Notes: generated by a model from the letters alone, not told the origin. Counted from the first letter of the stretch, positions 54,633-62,964 are shown. The stretch is 64,000 bases of DNA from an uncultured Dysosmobacter sp. (GCF_947631165.1 NZ_CANRKH010000013.1:1-64000); one strand, 5' to 3'. Translations and numbers: made by a program.

Positions 54633-54720
54633 GCGCGAGTGGTGGAATTGGCAGACTCGCTAGATTCAGGTTCTAGTGTCCTTTACGGACGTGCGGGTTC
54701 AAGTCCCGCCTCGCGCACCA
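54633..54720 (+). tRNA. tRNA-Leu, anticodon CAG (copy 2)
   Basis: Identical over all 88 bases to the copy at 54471-54558. The encoded CCA end runs directly into the terminator stem. Confidence 0.95.
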
Positions 54721-54758
54721 AAAGGAAAAGACAGGCATAGCCTGTCTTTTCCTTTTGG
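54718..54758 (+). terminator. Terminator of the tRNA cluster
   Basis: CCAAAAGGAAAAGACAGGC and GCCTGTCTTTTCCTTTTGG pair perfectly around ATA. The first three bases are the CCA end of the last tRNA. The T-rich descending arm serves as the termination signal. Confidence 0.8.
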
Positions 54759-54819
54759 TGCTTTCCCATTTTGCACCTGGCAAAATGGGCTGCGGCGGCG
54801 GGCGGAAGACCGTGGGAAT

Positions 54820-54848
54820 TTGACATCCCGCGTTCCCTCGCCTATAAT
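54820..54848 (+). promoter_or_regulatory. Consensus promoter of the LysR gene
   Basis: TTGACA, 17-bp spacer, TATAAT, 22 bases before the ATG. Confidence 0.9.
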
Positions 54849-54870
54849 AGACACAACAGGGGGCGGTGTC

Positions 54871-55833
54871 ATGACGTTTCAGCAATTGACCTACGTGGTG
54901 GAGATCTCCCGGTGCGGCTCCATCAACAAGGCGGCGCACAAGCTGTTTTTGTCCCAATCCGGCATCTCTACCGCGGTGCGGGAGCTGGAGGAGGAACTGG
55001 GCATCCAGTTTTTCGTCCGCAGCAACCGGGGCGTGGAGTTCACACCGGAGGGCAAGGAATTCCTCAGCTACGCGATGTCCCTGCTGGAGCAGAAGCAGCG
55101 TATCGAGAGCCTGTATGGCGAGGGACGAAATGCCGCCGCACCGGTCCGCTTTTCCGTATCGACCCAGCGCTATCCCTTCACCGAGGATGCCTTCCTGCGG
55201 ATGCTCCGCACGGCGGAGGACAACCGCTACCGCTACTCCATCAAGGAGACCGGGATGGATGCCGTGATCGATGACGTATACGACCACCGGGCGGACGTCG
55301 GCATCATTTTTCTCACGGAGCTGACGGAGAAAATGATTCGCCGTCTGCTGGACGCCCGGGAGCTGGATTTTCATGAGGTGGCAGCCGTGGCGCCCTGCGT
55401 CTATCTCCGCAAGGGCCATCCTCTGGCGGGACGGCCGGAGGTGACGGAGTCAGATCTGGAGGGCTATCCCTATGTGTCCTTCGAACACGCCCAGGGCGTG
55501 GCCGCGGATTTTTCCGAGGAATATCCTGAGCTGACGTTAAAGCGGCCTGACCGCTGCATCAGCGTGAACAACCGGGCCACCATGATGAACGTGCTGGCGC
55601 AGACCGACGCCTTCACCACCGGCAGCGGACTGCTGGTGGAGAGCGTCATCAGCCAGGCAGTGGTCACGGTGCCGCTGGCGGCCAAGAGCGATGTCCGCAT
55701 CGGCTGGATCGCGCCCCGGGGCCGGAAGCCTTCTCCTCAGATCGAATCGTTCGTCCGTCTGCTGGAGGCTTCCGTGGCGGATTCCATCCGCTTTACCCAG
55801 CGGCTCCACCAGTCCCTGGCGGAACGAAACTAA
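54871..55833 (+). CDS. LysR-family transcriptional regulator
   Basis: A 320-residue regulator with an N-terminal winged helix (MTFQQLTYVVEISRCGSINK, LFLSQSGISTAVRELEEELG) and a periplasmic-binding-like effector domain. The effector region contains GMDAVIDDVYDHRADVGIIF and RKGHPLAGRPEVTESDLEGY. Related regulators of the CysB/CysL branch respond to small metabolites. A convergent NhaC-type transporter gene follows across a shared terminator. The target is unknown; the start codon lies only 22 bases from the promoter, with a weak GGGGGCGG site. Confidence 0.93.
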   Translation: MTFQQLTYVVEISRCGSINKAAHKLFLSQSGISTAVRELEEELGIQFFVRSNRGVEFTPEGKEFLSYAMSLLEQKQRIESLYGEGRNAAAPVRFSVSTQRYPFTEDAFLRMLRTAEDNRYRYSIKETGMDAVIDDVYDHRADVGIIFLTELTEKMIRRLLDARELDFHEVAAVAPCVYLRKGHPLAGRPEVTESDLEGYPYVSFEHAQGVAADFSEEYPELTLKRPDRCISVNNRATMMNVLAQTDAFTTGSGLLVESVISQAVVTVPLAAKSDVRIGWIAPRGRKPSPQIESFVRLLEASVADSIRFTQRLHQSLAERN

Positions 55834-55838
55834 AAAGC

Positions 55839-55866
55839 AGAGCGCCGGCATCGCCGGCGCTCTTTG
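55839..55866. terminator. Bidirectional terminator between LysR and NhaC genes
   Basis: AGAGCGCCGGC and GCCGGCGCTCT pair around ATC and are followed by T-rich sequence on one side and an A run on the other. Confidence 0.8.
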
Positions 55867-55868
55867 CG

Positions 55869-57278
55869 TTATTCCTCTGTTTCCCGTATGGCCTTTTTTT
55901 CGGCTACGCCGGACTCCGCCGTGTCATATTCCCAGTTCCAGGGGTCTCTGCGGCATGTGCCGTCCGCGTAGGGGACAAAGATGGACAGCAGGCCGAAGGC
56001 CGCCAGGATCCAGCAGTACCACATATAGGGCACGATCGCCACCGGGCTCATTTCGATCTGGAAGATCTCCGTGGTCAGCGTGGCGGCGGTGAGGAGCTGC
56101 GCGCCGTAGGGCAGCAGGCCCTGGAACACGCAGGAGAACACGTCCAGCAGGGAGGCCGCCCGGCGGGGATCCACCCGGTACTCCCGGCTCACGTCCTTGG
56201 CCACATTGCCGCTGACGATGATGGCCACGGTGTTGTTGGCGGTGGCGCAGTCCGCAAGGGACACCATGGCGGCGATGCCCACTTGGGCGGATCTGTGGCC
56301 CCGGATCATACGGCGCAGCTTTTCCATGAGCCAGACGATGCCGCCGTTGTGAGCGATCAGCTCCGACAGTCCGCCGCAGAACAGGGCCAGGAAGAAGATC
56401 TCGCTCATGCCGGTGAAGCCGTTCCAAATGGCCTGAGCAAAGGTGAAGATCGTCAGATCTCCGCCGAGCATACCGATGATCCCGGCACCGAAAATGCCGA
56501 TGGTCAGGGTCAAAAACACGTTGACTCCCGCCAGGGCCAGCCCCAGCACCGCCACATAGGGCAGTACCTTGACGATGCTGAAGGACAGGTCGCCCATCTC
56601 GGCGGCGGCCTCCGGCCGCCCCACCACCAGCAGCACCAGGGCAGTGATGACAGCGGCGGGCAGGGCGATGAGGAAGTTGACCCGGAACTTGTCCCGCAGG
56701 GCGCAGCCTTGGGTCCGGGTGGCGGCGATGGTGGTGTCGGAGATCATGGACAGGTTGTCGCCGAACATGGCACCGCCCACGCAGGCACCCAGCAGCAGAG
56801 GAATGCTGAGGCCGCTCTTGTCCGCCACGCCCACGGCGATGGGGACGATGGCGGTGATGGTGCCCATGGAGGTGCCGGTGGCAGTGCCCATGAAGGCGGA
56901 GATAATGAACACGCCCACCGCCAGCAGCGGCACCGGCACGATGCTGAGACCCAGATTCACGGTGGAGTCCACGCCGCCCATGGCCTTGGCCACCGTGGAG
57001 AAGGCCCCTGCCAGGATGTAGATCATCAGCATGGTCAGCACGTTCTCATTGGCTGCGCCCCGGGCAAAGATGGCGAATTTTTCGTCGATGCTCCCCCTGC
57101 CCATGCAGAAGGATGCCAGCACGGCGATGAACATGGCAGTGACGGAGGGGAACTGGTAGAAGGCCATTTCAACCCCCTGGGCCTGCAGGATCAGTCCAGC
57201 ACCCAGATAGATGGTGATAAAGATCAGAAATGGCAGCAGCGCCAGACCGCTGCCCCGCTTATTGCGCTCGTGCTCCAT
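55869..57278 (-). CDS. Na+/H+ antiporter NhaC family protein
   Basis: A 469-residue transporter starting MEHERNKRGSGLALLPFLIF with about twelve helices. Family segments include FMGTATGTSMGTITAIVPIA, GACVGGAMFGDNLSMISDTT and SLADCATANNTVAIIVSG. Most likely it exchanges Na+ and protons, although many relatives carry organic ions such as lactate/malate or amino acids. GAGGAG lies six bases before the ATG. Confidence 0.93.
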   Translation of the reverse strand: MEHERNKRGSGLALLPFLIFITIYLGAGLILQAQGVEMAFYQFPSVTAMFIAVLASFCMGRGSIDEKFAIFARGAANENVLTMLMIYILAGAFSTVAKAMGGVDSTVNLGLSIVPVPLLAVGVFIISAFMGTATGTSMGTITAIVPIAVGVADKSGLSIPLLLGACVGGAMFGDNLSMISDTTIAATRTQGCALRDKFRVNFLIALPAAVITALVLLVVGRPEAAAEMGDLSFSIVKVLPYVAVLGLALAGVNVFLTLTIGIFGAGIIGMLGGDLTIFTFAQAIWNGFTGMSEIFFLALFCGGLSELIAHNGGIVWLMEKLRRMIRGHRSAQVGIAAMVSLADCATANNTVAIIVSGNVAKDVSREYRVDPRRAASLLDVFSCVFQGLLPYGAQLLTAATLTTEIFQIEMSPVAIVPYMWYCWILAAFGLLSIFVPYADGTCRRDPWNWEYDTAESGVAEKKAIRETEE

Positions 57279-57370
57279 AATAAGCTCCTCCTCGTCTTCT
57301 TGTACACGGATGATTATATCAGCATCTCCTGGGATATGGCAACCCGTTTTCCCGCTTTTATGGGAGAACA

Positions 57371-57399
57371 TTGACTTTTTCCTCCATTTCGGCTATGCT
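57371..57399 (+). promoter_or_regulatory. Promoter of the MscS-type channel gene
   Basis: TTGACT, 17-bp spacer, TATGCT, 51 bases before the ATG. Confidence 0.65.
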
Positions 57400-57449
57400 G
57401 GCTTTACCCGCTGAGGGTATGTTCGATCCAAAGAGGAGGAAGTTTTGAT

Positions 57450-58265
57450 ATGTCCGATCTCAATGAACTGCTGAAACGCTCCGTCGGGTCCGTCTCCCTG
57501 GGGGACGTCCTGACAGCAGTCATTACCCTGCTGGTGTGCATGGTGGTCATCCGGGTGCTGCTGAAGCTGATCCGCAGGCTGCTGGCAAAATCCAAACTGG
57601 ACAGCAGGGTGCAGAAATATGTGTTCTCCGGCGTGAAGCTGCTGCTGTATCTCGTCGCCGCCATCATCGTGGTGGGGAGCCTGGGGATCGATATGACCTC
57701 TCTGGTGGCGCTGCTGTCTGTGGCCTCCCTGGGCATAACCCTGGCGGCGGAGGACGTGCTGGCCAATGTAGCCGGCGGGCTGGTGCTCCTGTCCTCCCAT
57801 CCCTTTGCCATTGGGGACTTCATTGAGGTCGCCGGCACCAGCGGCACAGTGGAGGAGATCTCCTTGAACCACACCAAACTGATAACCGCCGACGGGCTGC
57901 TGGTGATGCTGCCCAACAAATCCCTGGCGGATTCCCAGGTGACCAACTATACCGCTCTGGGCCGCCGCCGGGTGGTCCAGAAGGTCACCGCCTCCTATGA
58001 CGCTCCCACGGAAAAGGTGAAGGACACCTGCCAAAAGGCGCTGGAGATGACGGACAAGGTGCTGGCGGACCCCGCCCCGGCGGTGTGGCTGACCCAATAT
58101 GGTGACAGCTCCATTGAGTACACGGTGTACTGCTGGGCCGCCGCTGGAGACTACTGGGATGTGTATTTCGCCCTGGGCGAGCACCTGCGGACTGCTTTTG
58201 CGGAGAATGGTGTGGAGATGACTTACGACCACCTGAACGTACACATTGTAGAAAACCGTGGTTGA
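57450..58265 (+). CDS. Small-conductance mechanosensitive channel (MscS family)
   Basis: A 271-residue channel with three helices (16-38, 62-83 and the pore helix near 90-112: SLGITLAAEDVLANVAGGLV), then the beta domain starting at SHPFAIGDFIEVAGTSGTVE and a C-terminal alpha/beta cage. It opens under membrane tension to release osmolytes. AGAGGAGG precedes the ATG. Its stop overlaps the T-box promoter region. Confidence 0.95.
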   Translation: MSDLNELLKRSVGSVSLGDVLTAVITLLVCMVVIRVLLKLIRRLLAKSKLDSRVQKYVFSGVKLLLYLVAAIIVVGSLGIDMTSLVALLSVASLGITLAAEDVLANVAGGLVLLSSHPFAIGDFIEVAGTSGTVEEISLNHTKLITADGLLVMLPNKSLADSQVTNYTALGRRRVVQKVTASYDAPTEKVKDTCQKALEMTDKVLADPAPAVWLTQYGDSSIEYTVYCWAAAGDYWDVYFALGEHLRTAFAENGVEMTYDHLNVHIVENRG

Positions 58266-58290
58266 CAAATGGGCGGCGGCCCACTATAAT
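58262..58290 (+). promoter_or_regulatory. Consensus promoter of the T-box/metY-metA transcript
   Basis: TTGACA, 17-bp spacer, TATAAT. The minus 35 box overlaps the stop codon region of the channel gene. Confidence 0.9.
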
Positions 58291-58296
58291 ACAGTT

Positions 58297-58578
58297 TAAA
58301 GCGATGATGGAGAGGGACGGGGAGACGGACCTTCAGAGAGCCGGCGGGCGGTGTGAGCCGGCGGAAAGTGTCCCCAGGTCCTATGGCTCCTGAGCCGGGG
58401 GTTCGAGGGCGCATGCGTCGGTAGGGCCGCCCCGTGTACGCCGCGTCAGTGCGAAAGGGTTGATGGACCCTGTAAGGGGCGCCGCACCGTGAGGACGGCG
58501 CAATTTGAGTGGTACCGCGGAAGCCAGATCCGGCTTTCGTCTCAAAGAAACACTTTGGGACGAAAGCCGTTTTTTCGT
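58297..58578 (+). ncRNA. T-box leader, probably sensing uncharged tRNA-Met
   Basis: The leader contains the canonical T-box TGGTACCGCGG (58510-58520) and a structured stem I with AGAGGGACGGG, CAGAGAG and GGCGGTGTGAGCCGGC. The specifier position just before CTCCTGAGC reads ATG (58383-58385), a methionine codon, in line with the methionine-pathway genes downstream. Uncharged tRNA pairing at the T-box would stop the terminator from forming. Confidence 0.9.
58531..58577 (+). terminator. Terminator of the T-box leader
   Basis: CGGCTTTCGTCTCAAAG and CTTTGGGACGAAAGCCG pair around AAACA and are followed by TTTTTT. Confidence 0.9.
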
Positions 58579-58605
58579 CCTCAGAAACCGAAAGGAGACC
58601 ATACT

Positions 58606-59892
58606 ATGAGCGATTACCGTATCGAGACCCAATGCGTCCAGGGAGGCTACACTCCCGGCAACGGCGAGCCTCGCCAGATCCCCATCATCCAGTCCACCAC
58701 CTTCAAATATGCCACCAGCGAGGACATGGGCAAGCTCTTCGACCTGGAGGCCAGCGGCTATTTCTATACCCGCCTCCAGAATCCCACCAACGACGCCGTG
58801 GCGGCCAAGATCGCCGCACTGGAGGGCGGCTCCGCCGCCATGCTGACTTCCTCCGGCCAAGCCGCCAATTTCTACGCCATCTTCAACATCGCCAACTGCG
58901 GCGACCATGTGGTGGCCTCCTCCACCATCTACGGCGGCACCTACAACCTGTTCCACGTCACCATGCGGAAGATGGGCATCGAGTTCACTTTCGTGGAGCC
59001 GGACTGCACCGAGGAGGAGCTGGAGGCCGCCTTCCGGCCCAACACCAAGGCAGTGTTCGGCGAGACCATCGCCAATCCCGCCCTGACGGTGCTGGACATC
59101 GAGAAGTTCGCCAAGGCCGCCCATGCCCACGGTGTGCCGCTCGTCATCGACAACACCTTTGCGACCCCGGTGAACTGCCGCCCCATGGAGTGGGGCTGCG
59201 ACATCGTGACCCACTCCACCACTAAGTACATGGACGGCCACGGGGCCGCCGTGGGCGGCGCCATCGTGGACTCCGGCAAGTTTGACTGGTTTGCTCACGC
59301 CGACAAGTTCCCCGGCCTGACGACCCCTGATGACAGCTACCACGGCATCACCTATGCCGAGAAGTTCGGCTTGGGCGGCGCCTTCATCACCAAATGCACA
59401 GCCCAGCTGATGCGGGACTTCGGCTCTATCCAGTCCCCCCAGAACGCCTTTTACCTGAATCTGGGCCTGGAGAGCCTCCATGTCCGGATGCCCCGGCACT
59501 GCGAGAATGGACTGGCGGTGGCCCGGTATCTGAAGGGGCATCCCAAGATCAGCTTTGTCACCTATCCCGGCCTGGAGGGGGACAAATATTATGATATCGC
59601 CCAAAAGTATATGCCGAACGGCACCTGCGGCGTGGTGTCCTTTGGATTCAAGGGCGGGCGGAGCGCCGCCGAGACCTTCATGAAGCACCTGAAGCTGGCC
59701 GCCATCGAGACCCATGTGGCCGACGCCCGCACCTGCTGCCTGCATCCTGCCAGCGCGACCCACCGCCAGATGAACGATGAGGAGCTGGCGGCTGCCGGCA
59801 TCACCCCGGATCTGGTCCGCCTCTCCTGCGGCCTGGAGAACAAGGAGGACCTGATCGAGGATATCGCGCAGGCATTGGAGGAAGCCGACTGA
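58606..59892 (+). CDS. metY: O-acetylhomoserine sulfhydrylase (aminocarboxypropyltransferase)
   Basis: A 428-residue PLP enzyme of the Cys/Met metabolism family, recognised by YFYTRLQNPTNDAVAAKIAA, the ALEGGSAAMLTSSGQAAN region and the PLP lysine in HSTTKYMDGHG. It makes homocysteine (or methionine from methanethiol) from O-acetylhomoserine and sulfide. The ATG follows AAAGGAG and the T-box leader. The stop overlaps the metA start, and the downstream MetA has Glu111, typical of acetyl-CoA use, which agrees with an acetylhomoserine substrate. Confidence 0.95.
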   Translation: MSDYRIETQCVQGGYTPGNGEPRQIPIIQSTTFKYATSEDMGKLFDLEASGYFYTRLQNPTNDAVAAKIAALEGGSAAMLTSSGQAANFYAIFNIANCGDHVVASSTIYGGTYNLFHVTMRKMGIEFTFVEPDCTEEELEAAFRPNTKAVFGETIANPALTVLDIEKFAKAAHAHGVPLVIDNTFATPVNCRPMEWGCDIVTHSTTKYMDGHGAAVGGAIVDSGKFDWFAHADKFPGLTTPDDSYHGITYAEKFGLGGAFITKCTAQLMRDFGSIQSPQNAFYLNLGLESLHVRMPRHCENGLAVARYLKGHPKISFVTYPGLEGDKYYDIAQKYMPNGTCGVVSFGFKGGRSAAETFMKHLKLAAIETHVADARTCCLHPASATHRQMNDEELAAAGITPDLVRLSCGLENKEDLIEDIAQALEEAD

Positions 59893-60830
59893 TGCCCATC
59901 AAAATTCCAAACCAACTGCCCGCTACCAACACCCTGACGGCGGAAAACATCTTCGTCATGACGGAGACCCGGGCCATCACACAGGATATCCGTCCCCTGC
60001 AGATCCTGCTGCTGAACCTGATGCCCACCAAGGTGGACACGGAGACCCAGCTGGCCCGGGTGCTGGGCAACACGCCCCTGCAGATCGAGCTGGAGCTGAT
60101 CGCGCCCCGGGGCCATGTGTCCAAGAATACCTCCCAGGCCCACATGCTGGCCTTTTACAAGTCCTTTGATGAGGTGAAGGAACGCACCTTTGACGGTCTG
60201 GTCATCACCGGCGCGCCGGTGGAGCTGCTGGACTTTGAAGAAGTGGACTACTGGCCGGAACTGTGCGGGATCATGGAGTGGAGCAAGACTCATGTTCATT
60301 CCACCCTGCACATCTGCTGGGGCGCGCAGGCGGGACTGTACTACCACTACGGCATCCCCAAGCGCGTGCTGGACCACAAGCTCTTCGGCGTGTTCCAGCA
60401 CACGGTGGAGGACCCCAATTTCATTCTCTTCCGGGGCTTTGACGACACCTTCTGGGTCCCCCACTCCCGGAATACCACCGTAGACCGGGCGGACATCGAG
60501 GCGGTGCCGGAGCTGAAGATCCTGGCCTCCTCGCCGGAGGCGGGGGTCTATGCCGTCAAGACCGCCCAGGGGCGGCAGGTGTTCCTGATGGGCCATGCGG
60601 AGTACGACCGGGATACGCTGTATCGGGAGTACCAGCGGGATGTGAATGCCGGCGTGGATATCCAGATCCCCCGCCACTACTTCCCTGGCGATGATCCCTG
60701 TAAAAAGCCGATGATGAACTGGCGCAGCTGCGCCCATCTGCTGTATGCCAATTGGCTGAACTACTGTGTGTACCAGACCGCGCCCTACGATATCCGGGAT
60801 ATCGAAAAAGGCGTGCGGACCGACGACTGA
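59892..60830 (+). CDS. metA: Homoserine O-acetyltransferase (MetA family)
   Basis: A 312-residue MetA-family enzyme with catalytic Cys142 (HICWGAQAGL), His/Glu in LMGHAEYDRDTL, and RGFDDTFWVPHSRNT. Members with glutamate at position 111 use acetyl-CoA, those with glycine use succinyl-CoA; here GAPVELLDFEEVDYW places Glu at exactly 111. It activates homoserine in methionine synthesis. The ATG overlaps the metY stop (TGATG), and the T-box controls both. A long terminator follows. Confidence 0.95.
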   Translation: MPIKIPNQLPATNTLTAENIFVMTETRAITQDIRPLQILLLNLMPTKVDTETQLARVLGNTPLQIELELIAPRGHVSKNTSQAHMLAFYKSFDEVKERTFDGLVITGAPVELLDFEEVDYWPELCGIMEWSKTHVHSTLHICWGAQAGLYYHYGIPKRVLDHKLFGVFQHTVEDPNFILFRGFDDTFWVPHSRNTTVDRADIEAVPELKILASSPEAGVYAVKTAQGRQVFLMGHAEYDRDTLYREYQRDVNAGVDIQIPRHYFPGDDPCKKPMMNWRSCAHLLYANWLNYCVYQTAPYDIRDIEKGVRTDD

Positions 60831-60871
60831 AAAACATAGGAGGGAGCTTTTGCTCCCTCCTATGTTTTTTG
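60831..60871 (+). terminator. Terminator of the metY-metA operon
   Basis: AAAACATAGGAGGGAGC and GCTCCCTCCTATGTTTT pair around TTTT and are followed by T residues. Confidence 0.92.
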
Positions 60872-60895
60872 AGCGGGAAAAATCAAAATCAGGGC

Positions 60896-60926
60896 TTGAC
60901 TCTCACACGGTGGCAGGTTCTACAAT
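60896..60926 (+). promoter_or_regulatory. MerR-type promoter with 19-bp spacer
   Basis: TTGACT and TACAAT are separated by 19 bp instead of 17, the mark of promoters that MerR-family activators untwist. The spacer CTCACACGGTGGCAGGTTC is partly symmetrical. It precedes the MerR-family gene, so the gene probably controls itself. Confidence 0.75.
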
Positions 60927-60966
60927 GGTTTTGAGCTCAAAAATCAAAGATCTGTGGAGGGCGCCC

Positions 60967-61785
60967 ATGTTAAAGATCGGAGAATTTTCAAAACTGTCCA
61001 GGATCAGTATCCGGATGCTGCGCCACTATGACGAGATCGGCCTGCTGACGCCGGAGACCACCGACCCCTTCACCTCTTACCGCTACTATGGGGAAGGCCA
61101 GCTGGTAACAGCGGGCCGGATCGCCGCCCTGCGGGAGATGGGGTTCTCCCTGGCGGAGACGGCCCAAATGCTGGATAACTGGGGGGACCGGCAAGCAGTA
61201 GAACGCTGTTTGCTGGCCCGGCGGTCAGAGGCCGAGACGGTGCTGACGGCGGCGGAGCGGCGGGTGCGGCTTCTGGACACAGCCATTGAACGGCTGAGAA
61301 AGGATGAAGCAAGCATGAAATACGATGTGACTGTCAAGACCGTTCCGGAGCGCTATGTGGCCAGCCTCCGGCAGATCATCCCCAGCTATGACCGGGAGGG
61401 AGACCTGTGGCGTCTCCTCTGCGCGGAGACTGCCCATCTGCACATCCAGGACGGAGATCCGGCGCTGTGCACCGTGGTGTTTTACGACGGGGAGTACAAG
61501 GAGACCGACGTGGACGTGGAGATCCAGAAGAGCGTGAAGGGCGCGTACCCCGACACGAAGCACGTCCGGTTCAAGACGCTCCCTGCGGTGACCGTGGCCT
61601 CCGCCACCTTCCAGGGGAGCTACGACCAGATCACCGAGGCCAACGCCGCCGTGGCGGCCTGGGCCGAGGCCAACGGCTACGCCTTTGACGGGCTGGCCTT
61701 CAACATCTACCACGTCAGCCCCCACGAGACCCAGGACCCCGCGCAGTTCGTCACCGAGGTCTGTTACCCGGTGCGGAAAAAGTAA
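60967..61785 (+). CDS. MerR-family regulator with GyrI-like effector domain
   Basis: A 272-residue regulator. It has an N-terminal MerR helix-turn-helix (MLKIGEFSKLSRISIRMLRH), a dimer coiled coil (about 75-115, SEAETVLTAAERRVRLLDTA), and a C-terminal GyrI/AraC-effector-like domain (from VKTVPERYVASLRQIIP), the build of BmrR/BltR-type sensors of hydrophobic compounds. Its promoter has a 19-bp spacer. No efflux gene is adjacent. The stop codon's last base is the first base of a repeat element. Confidence 0.92.
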   Translation: MLKIGEFSKLSRISIRMLRHYDEIGLLTPETTDPFTSYRYYGEGQLVTAGRIAALREMGFSLAETAQMLDNWGDRQAVERCLLARRSEAETVLTAAERRVRLLDTAIERLRKDEASMKYDVTVKTVPERYVASLRQIIPSYDREGDLWRLLCAETAHLHIQDGDPALCTVVFYDGEYKETDVDVEIQKSVKGAYPDTKHVRFKTLPAVTVASATFQGSYDQITEANAAVAAWAEANGYAFDGLAFNIYHVSPHETQDPAQFVTEVCYPVRKK

Positions 61786-61948
61786 GAACCTGTACCAATA
61801 GGGGAGGAGTGCCGGATGGGTGAGGAATTTTTCTGCCGATCAAGGCGTTTTGACGCAGAAATACTAGGAGTATTTCAAGGAAAAACAACGCAGAGCGGCG
61901 GGAAAAGGACCGCTCAGACGGTGTGCTGCACCTATTGGTACAGGTTCT
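61785..61948. mobile_element. MITE-like element C with perfect 18-bp terminal inverted repeats
   Basis: AGAACCTGTACCAATAGG at the left is the exact complement of CCTATTGGTACAGGTTCT at the right. The 164-bp element starts on the last base of the MerR-family stop codon. The interior (AATTTTTCTGCCGATCAAGG, CGTTTTGACGCAG, CAACGCAG, GGCGG) matches elements A and B in order. It encodes nothing. Confidence 0.85.
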
Positions 61949-61982
61949 AAAGGGCCGCCCGCGTATCGCGGGCGGCCCTTAC
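61949..61982 (-). terminator. Hairpin after the HTH/membrane-protein operon
   Basis: AAGGGCCGCCCGC and GCGGGCGGCCCTT form a 13-bp stem around GATAC just after the HTH stop on the minus strand; the following T run is short. Confidence 0.65.
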
Positions 61983-61984
61983 CG

Positions 61985-62194
61985 TCACTCGAAGTAAAAC
62001 AGGTCCTCGAACTTCTTATCGAGAGCGATACACAGCACCAGCGCCAGCTTGGCGGTGGGACTGAACTGGCCCGTCTCGATGGAGCTGATGGTGTTCCGTG
62101 ATACGCCCACCAGCTCCGCCAGCTGGCTTTGGGACAGATTTTTTTCCGCCCGCGCCACCTTGACGCGGTTTTTCAGCACCAGCTGGTCATCCAT
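61985..62194 (-). CDS. XRE-family HTH regulator
   Basis: A 69-residue regulator starting MDDQLVLKNRVKVARAEKNL with the helix-turn-helix SQSQLAELVGVSRNTISSIE and the end KFEDLFYFE, the common YozG-like group. GGAGG lies eight bases upstream of the ATG. It is the last gene of an operon with two or three small membrane proteins, and the operon's promoter carries three direct repeats that it probably binds. Confidence 0.9.
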   Translation of the reverse strand: MDDQLVLKNRVKVARAEKNLSQSQLAELVGVSRNTISSIETGQFSPTAKLALVLCIALDKKFEDLFYFE

Positions 62195-62301
62195 GCCATA
62201 CGCCTCCAGATCTCCATGATTCCCGCACAGCCCATGCCCAGCCGCAGCAGCGCTGCCGGGACGGTGAACGAGAGAAAACACGCCAGACTTCGTTCTTTCA
62301 T
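62173..62301 (-). CDS. Possible 42-residue membrane peptide within the HTH operon
   Basis: The frame MKERSLACFLSFTVPAALLR, then LGMGCAGIMEIWRRMAW, fills the gap between the membrane protein gene and the HTH gene and overlaps the HTH start by 22 bases. It encodes one hydrophobic segment. The ribosome site (CAGGGATGAC) is moderate. Operon position favours it; no family match is recognised. Confidence 0.4.
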   Translation of the reverse strand: MKERSLACFLSFTVPAALLRLGMGCAGIMEIWRRMAWMTSWC

Positions 62302-62304
62302 GTG

Positions 62305-62616
62305 TCATCCCTGTGTAAAGAATTGTACCAGATTCCAGACCAGAAATGCAAGGGATATCAGCAGCGTGATGACATCTGAAATACTCCGCCGCTTGGTCAG
62401 CCGGTACAGCCGGTTGGCCACGCAGGATATCCAGAACATGGAGAACACATCCGCGGTGGGCAGCCCGTGAAGCCGTTTCCAGTGGATCAGGACCAGGCCC
62501 AGCAGAAAGACGAACAGCACGCTGAAGGATTCCCCCTCGATATACACCGCCCGCTCCATCTCGTCCCGGTTTCGGTTTTCCTGCCTGCTCTTCTCCAAAA
62601 TCTCCTCTTTGTTCAT
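62305..62616 (-). CDS. Small DUF6442-like membrane protein
   Basis: A 103-residue protein opening MNKEEILEKSRQENRNRDEM, a charged start shared with small Firmicutes membrane proteins of the DUF6442 type, followed by three or four helices (FSVLFVFLLGLVLIHW; FSMFWISCVANRLYRL; VITLLISLAFLVWNLVQ). AAAGGAGG precedes the ATG. It is the second gene of the operon, preceded by a paralogue. The function is unknown. Confidence 0.75.
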   Translation of the reverse strand: MNKEEILEKSRQENRNRDEMERAVYIEGESFSVLFVFLLGLVLIHWKRLHGLPTADVFSMFWISCVANRLYRLTKRRSISDVITLLISLAFLVWNLVQFFTQG

Positions 62617-62629
62617 TGCGGTTCCTCCT

Positions 62630-62950
62630 TTACAGTCCGGCCCGGAGCACGGTCAGAATGTGGCATGCCAGCCCACCCAGTGCACACACGGCACCGCAGG
62701 CCACTGCCCACAGGTGAGCTCTTCCGCCGCAGGCCCGGTACTTGCCCCAGCCCTCGGCGGCGATGTAGGCCCAGAACATGGCGAAGGGCGCGTCATTGTT
62801 CTGTCCAGTGAAGAAATTGAATACAACGATGACGATAAATACCGCGCAAAAGGCGATGATCCCCGCCCGGCGGCCCTTGTCCGCCGCATAGGTCTCCCCC
62901 TCGTCCTCCTTCTCCGCGCGGCTGCGCCGCAGGATCTCCTCGCGATCCAT
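62630..62950 (-). CDS. Small DUF6442-like membrane protein (paralogue)
   Basis: A 106-residue protein starting MDREEILRRSRAEKEDEGET with the same layout as its neighbour: charged N-terminus, then helices (AGIIAFCAVFIVIVVFNFF; FAMFWAYIAAEGWGKY; WAVACGAVCALGGLACHIL). Shared features EEIL-(E/R)-SR and AMFW/SMFW suggest that the two arose by duplication. AAGGAG lies nine bases before the ATG. It is the first gene of the HTH operon. Confidence 0.75.
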   Translation of the reverse strand: MDREEILRRSRAEKEDEGETYAADKGRRAGIIAFCAVFIVIVVFNFFTGQNNDAPFAMFWAYIAAEGWGKYRACGGRAHLWAVACGAVCALGGLACHILTVLRAGL

Positions 62951-62964
62951 CCAATCACTCCTTA

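Noticed and set aside
61785-61948. Element C as the terminator of the MerR-type gene
   Set aside because: The inverted arms are 130 bp apart and no T run follows; the mobile-element reading explains the shared interior better, although a terminator role in RNA is not excluded.
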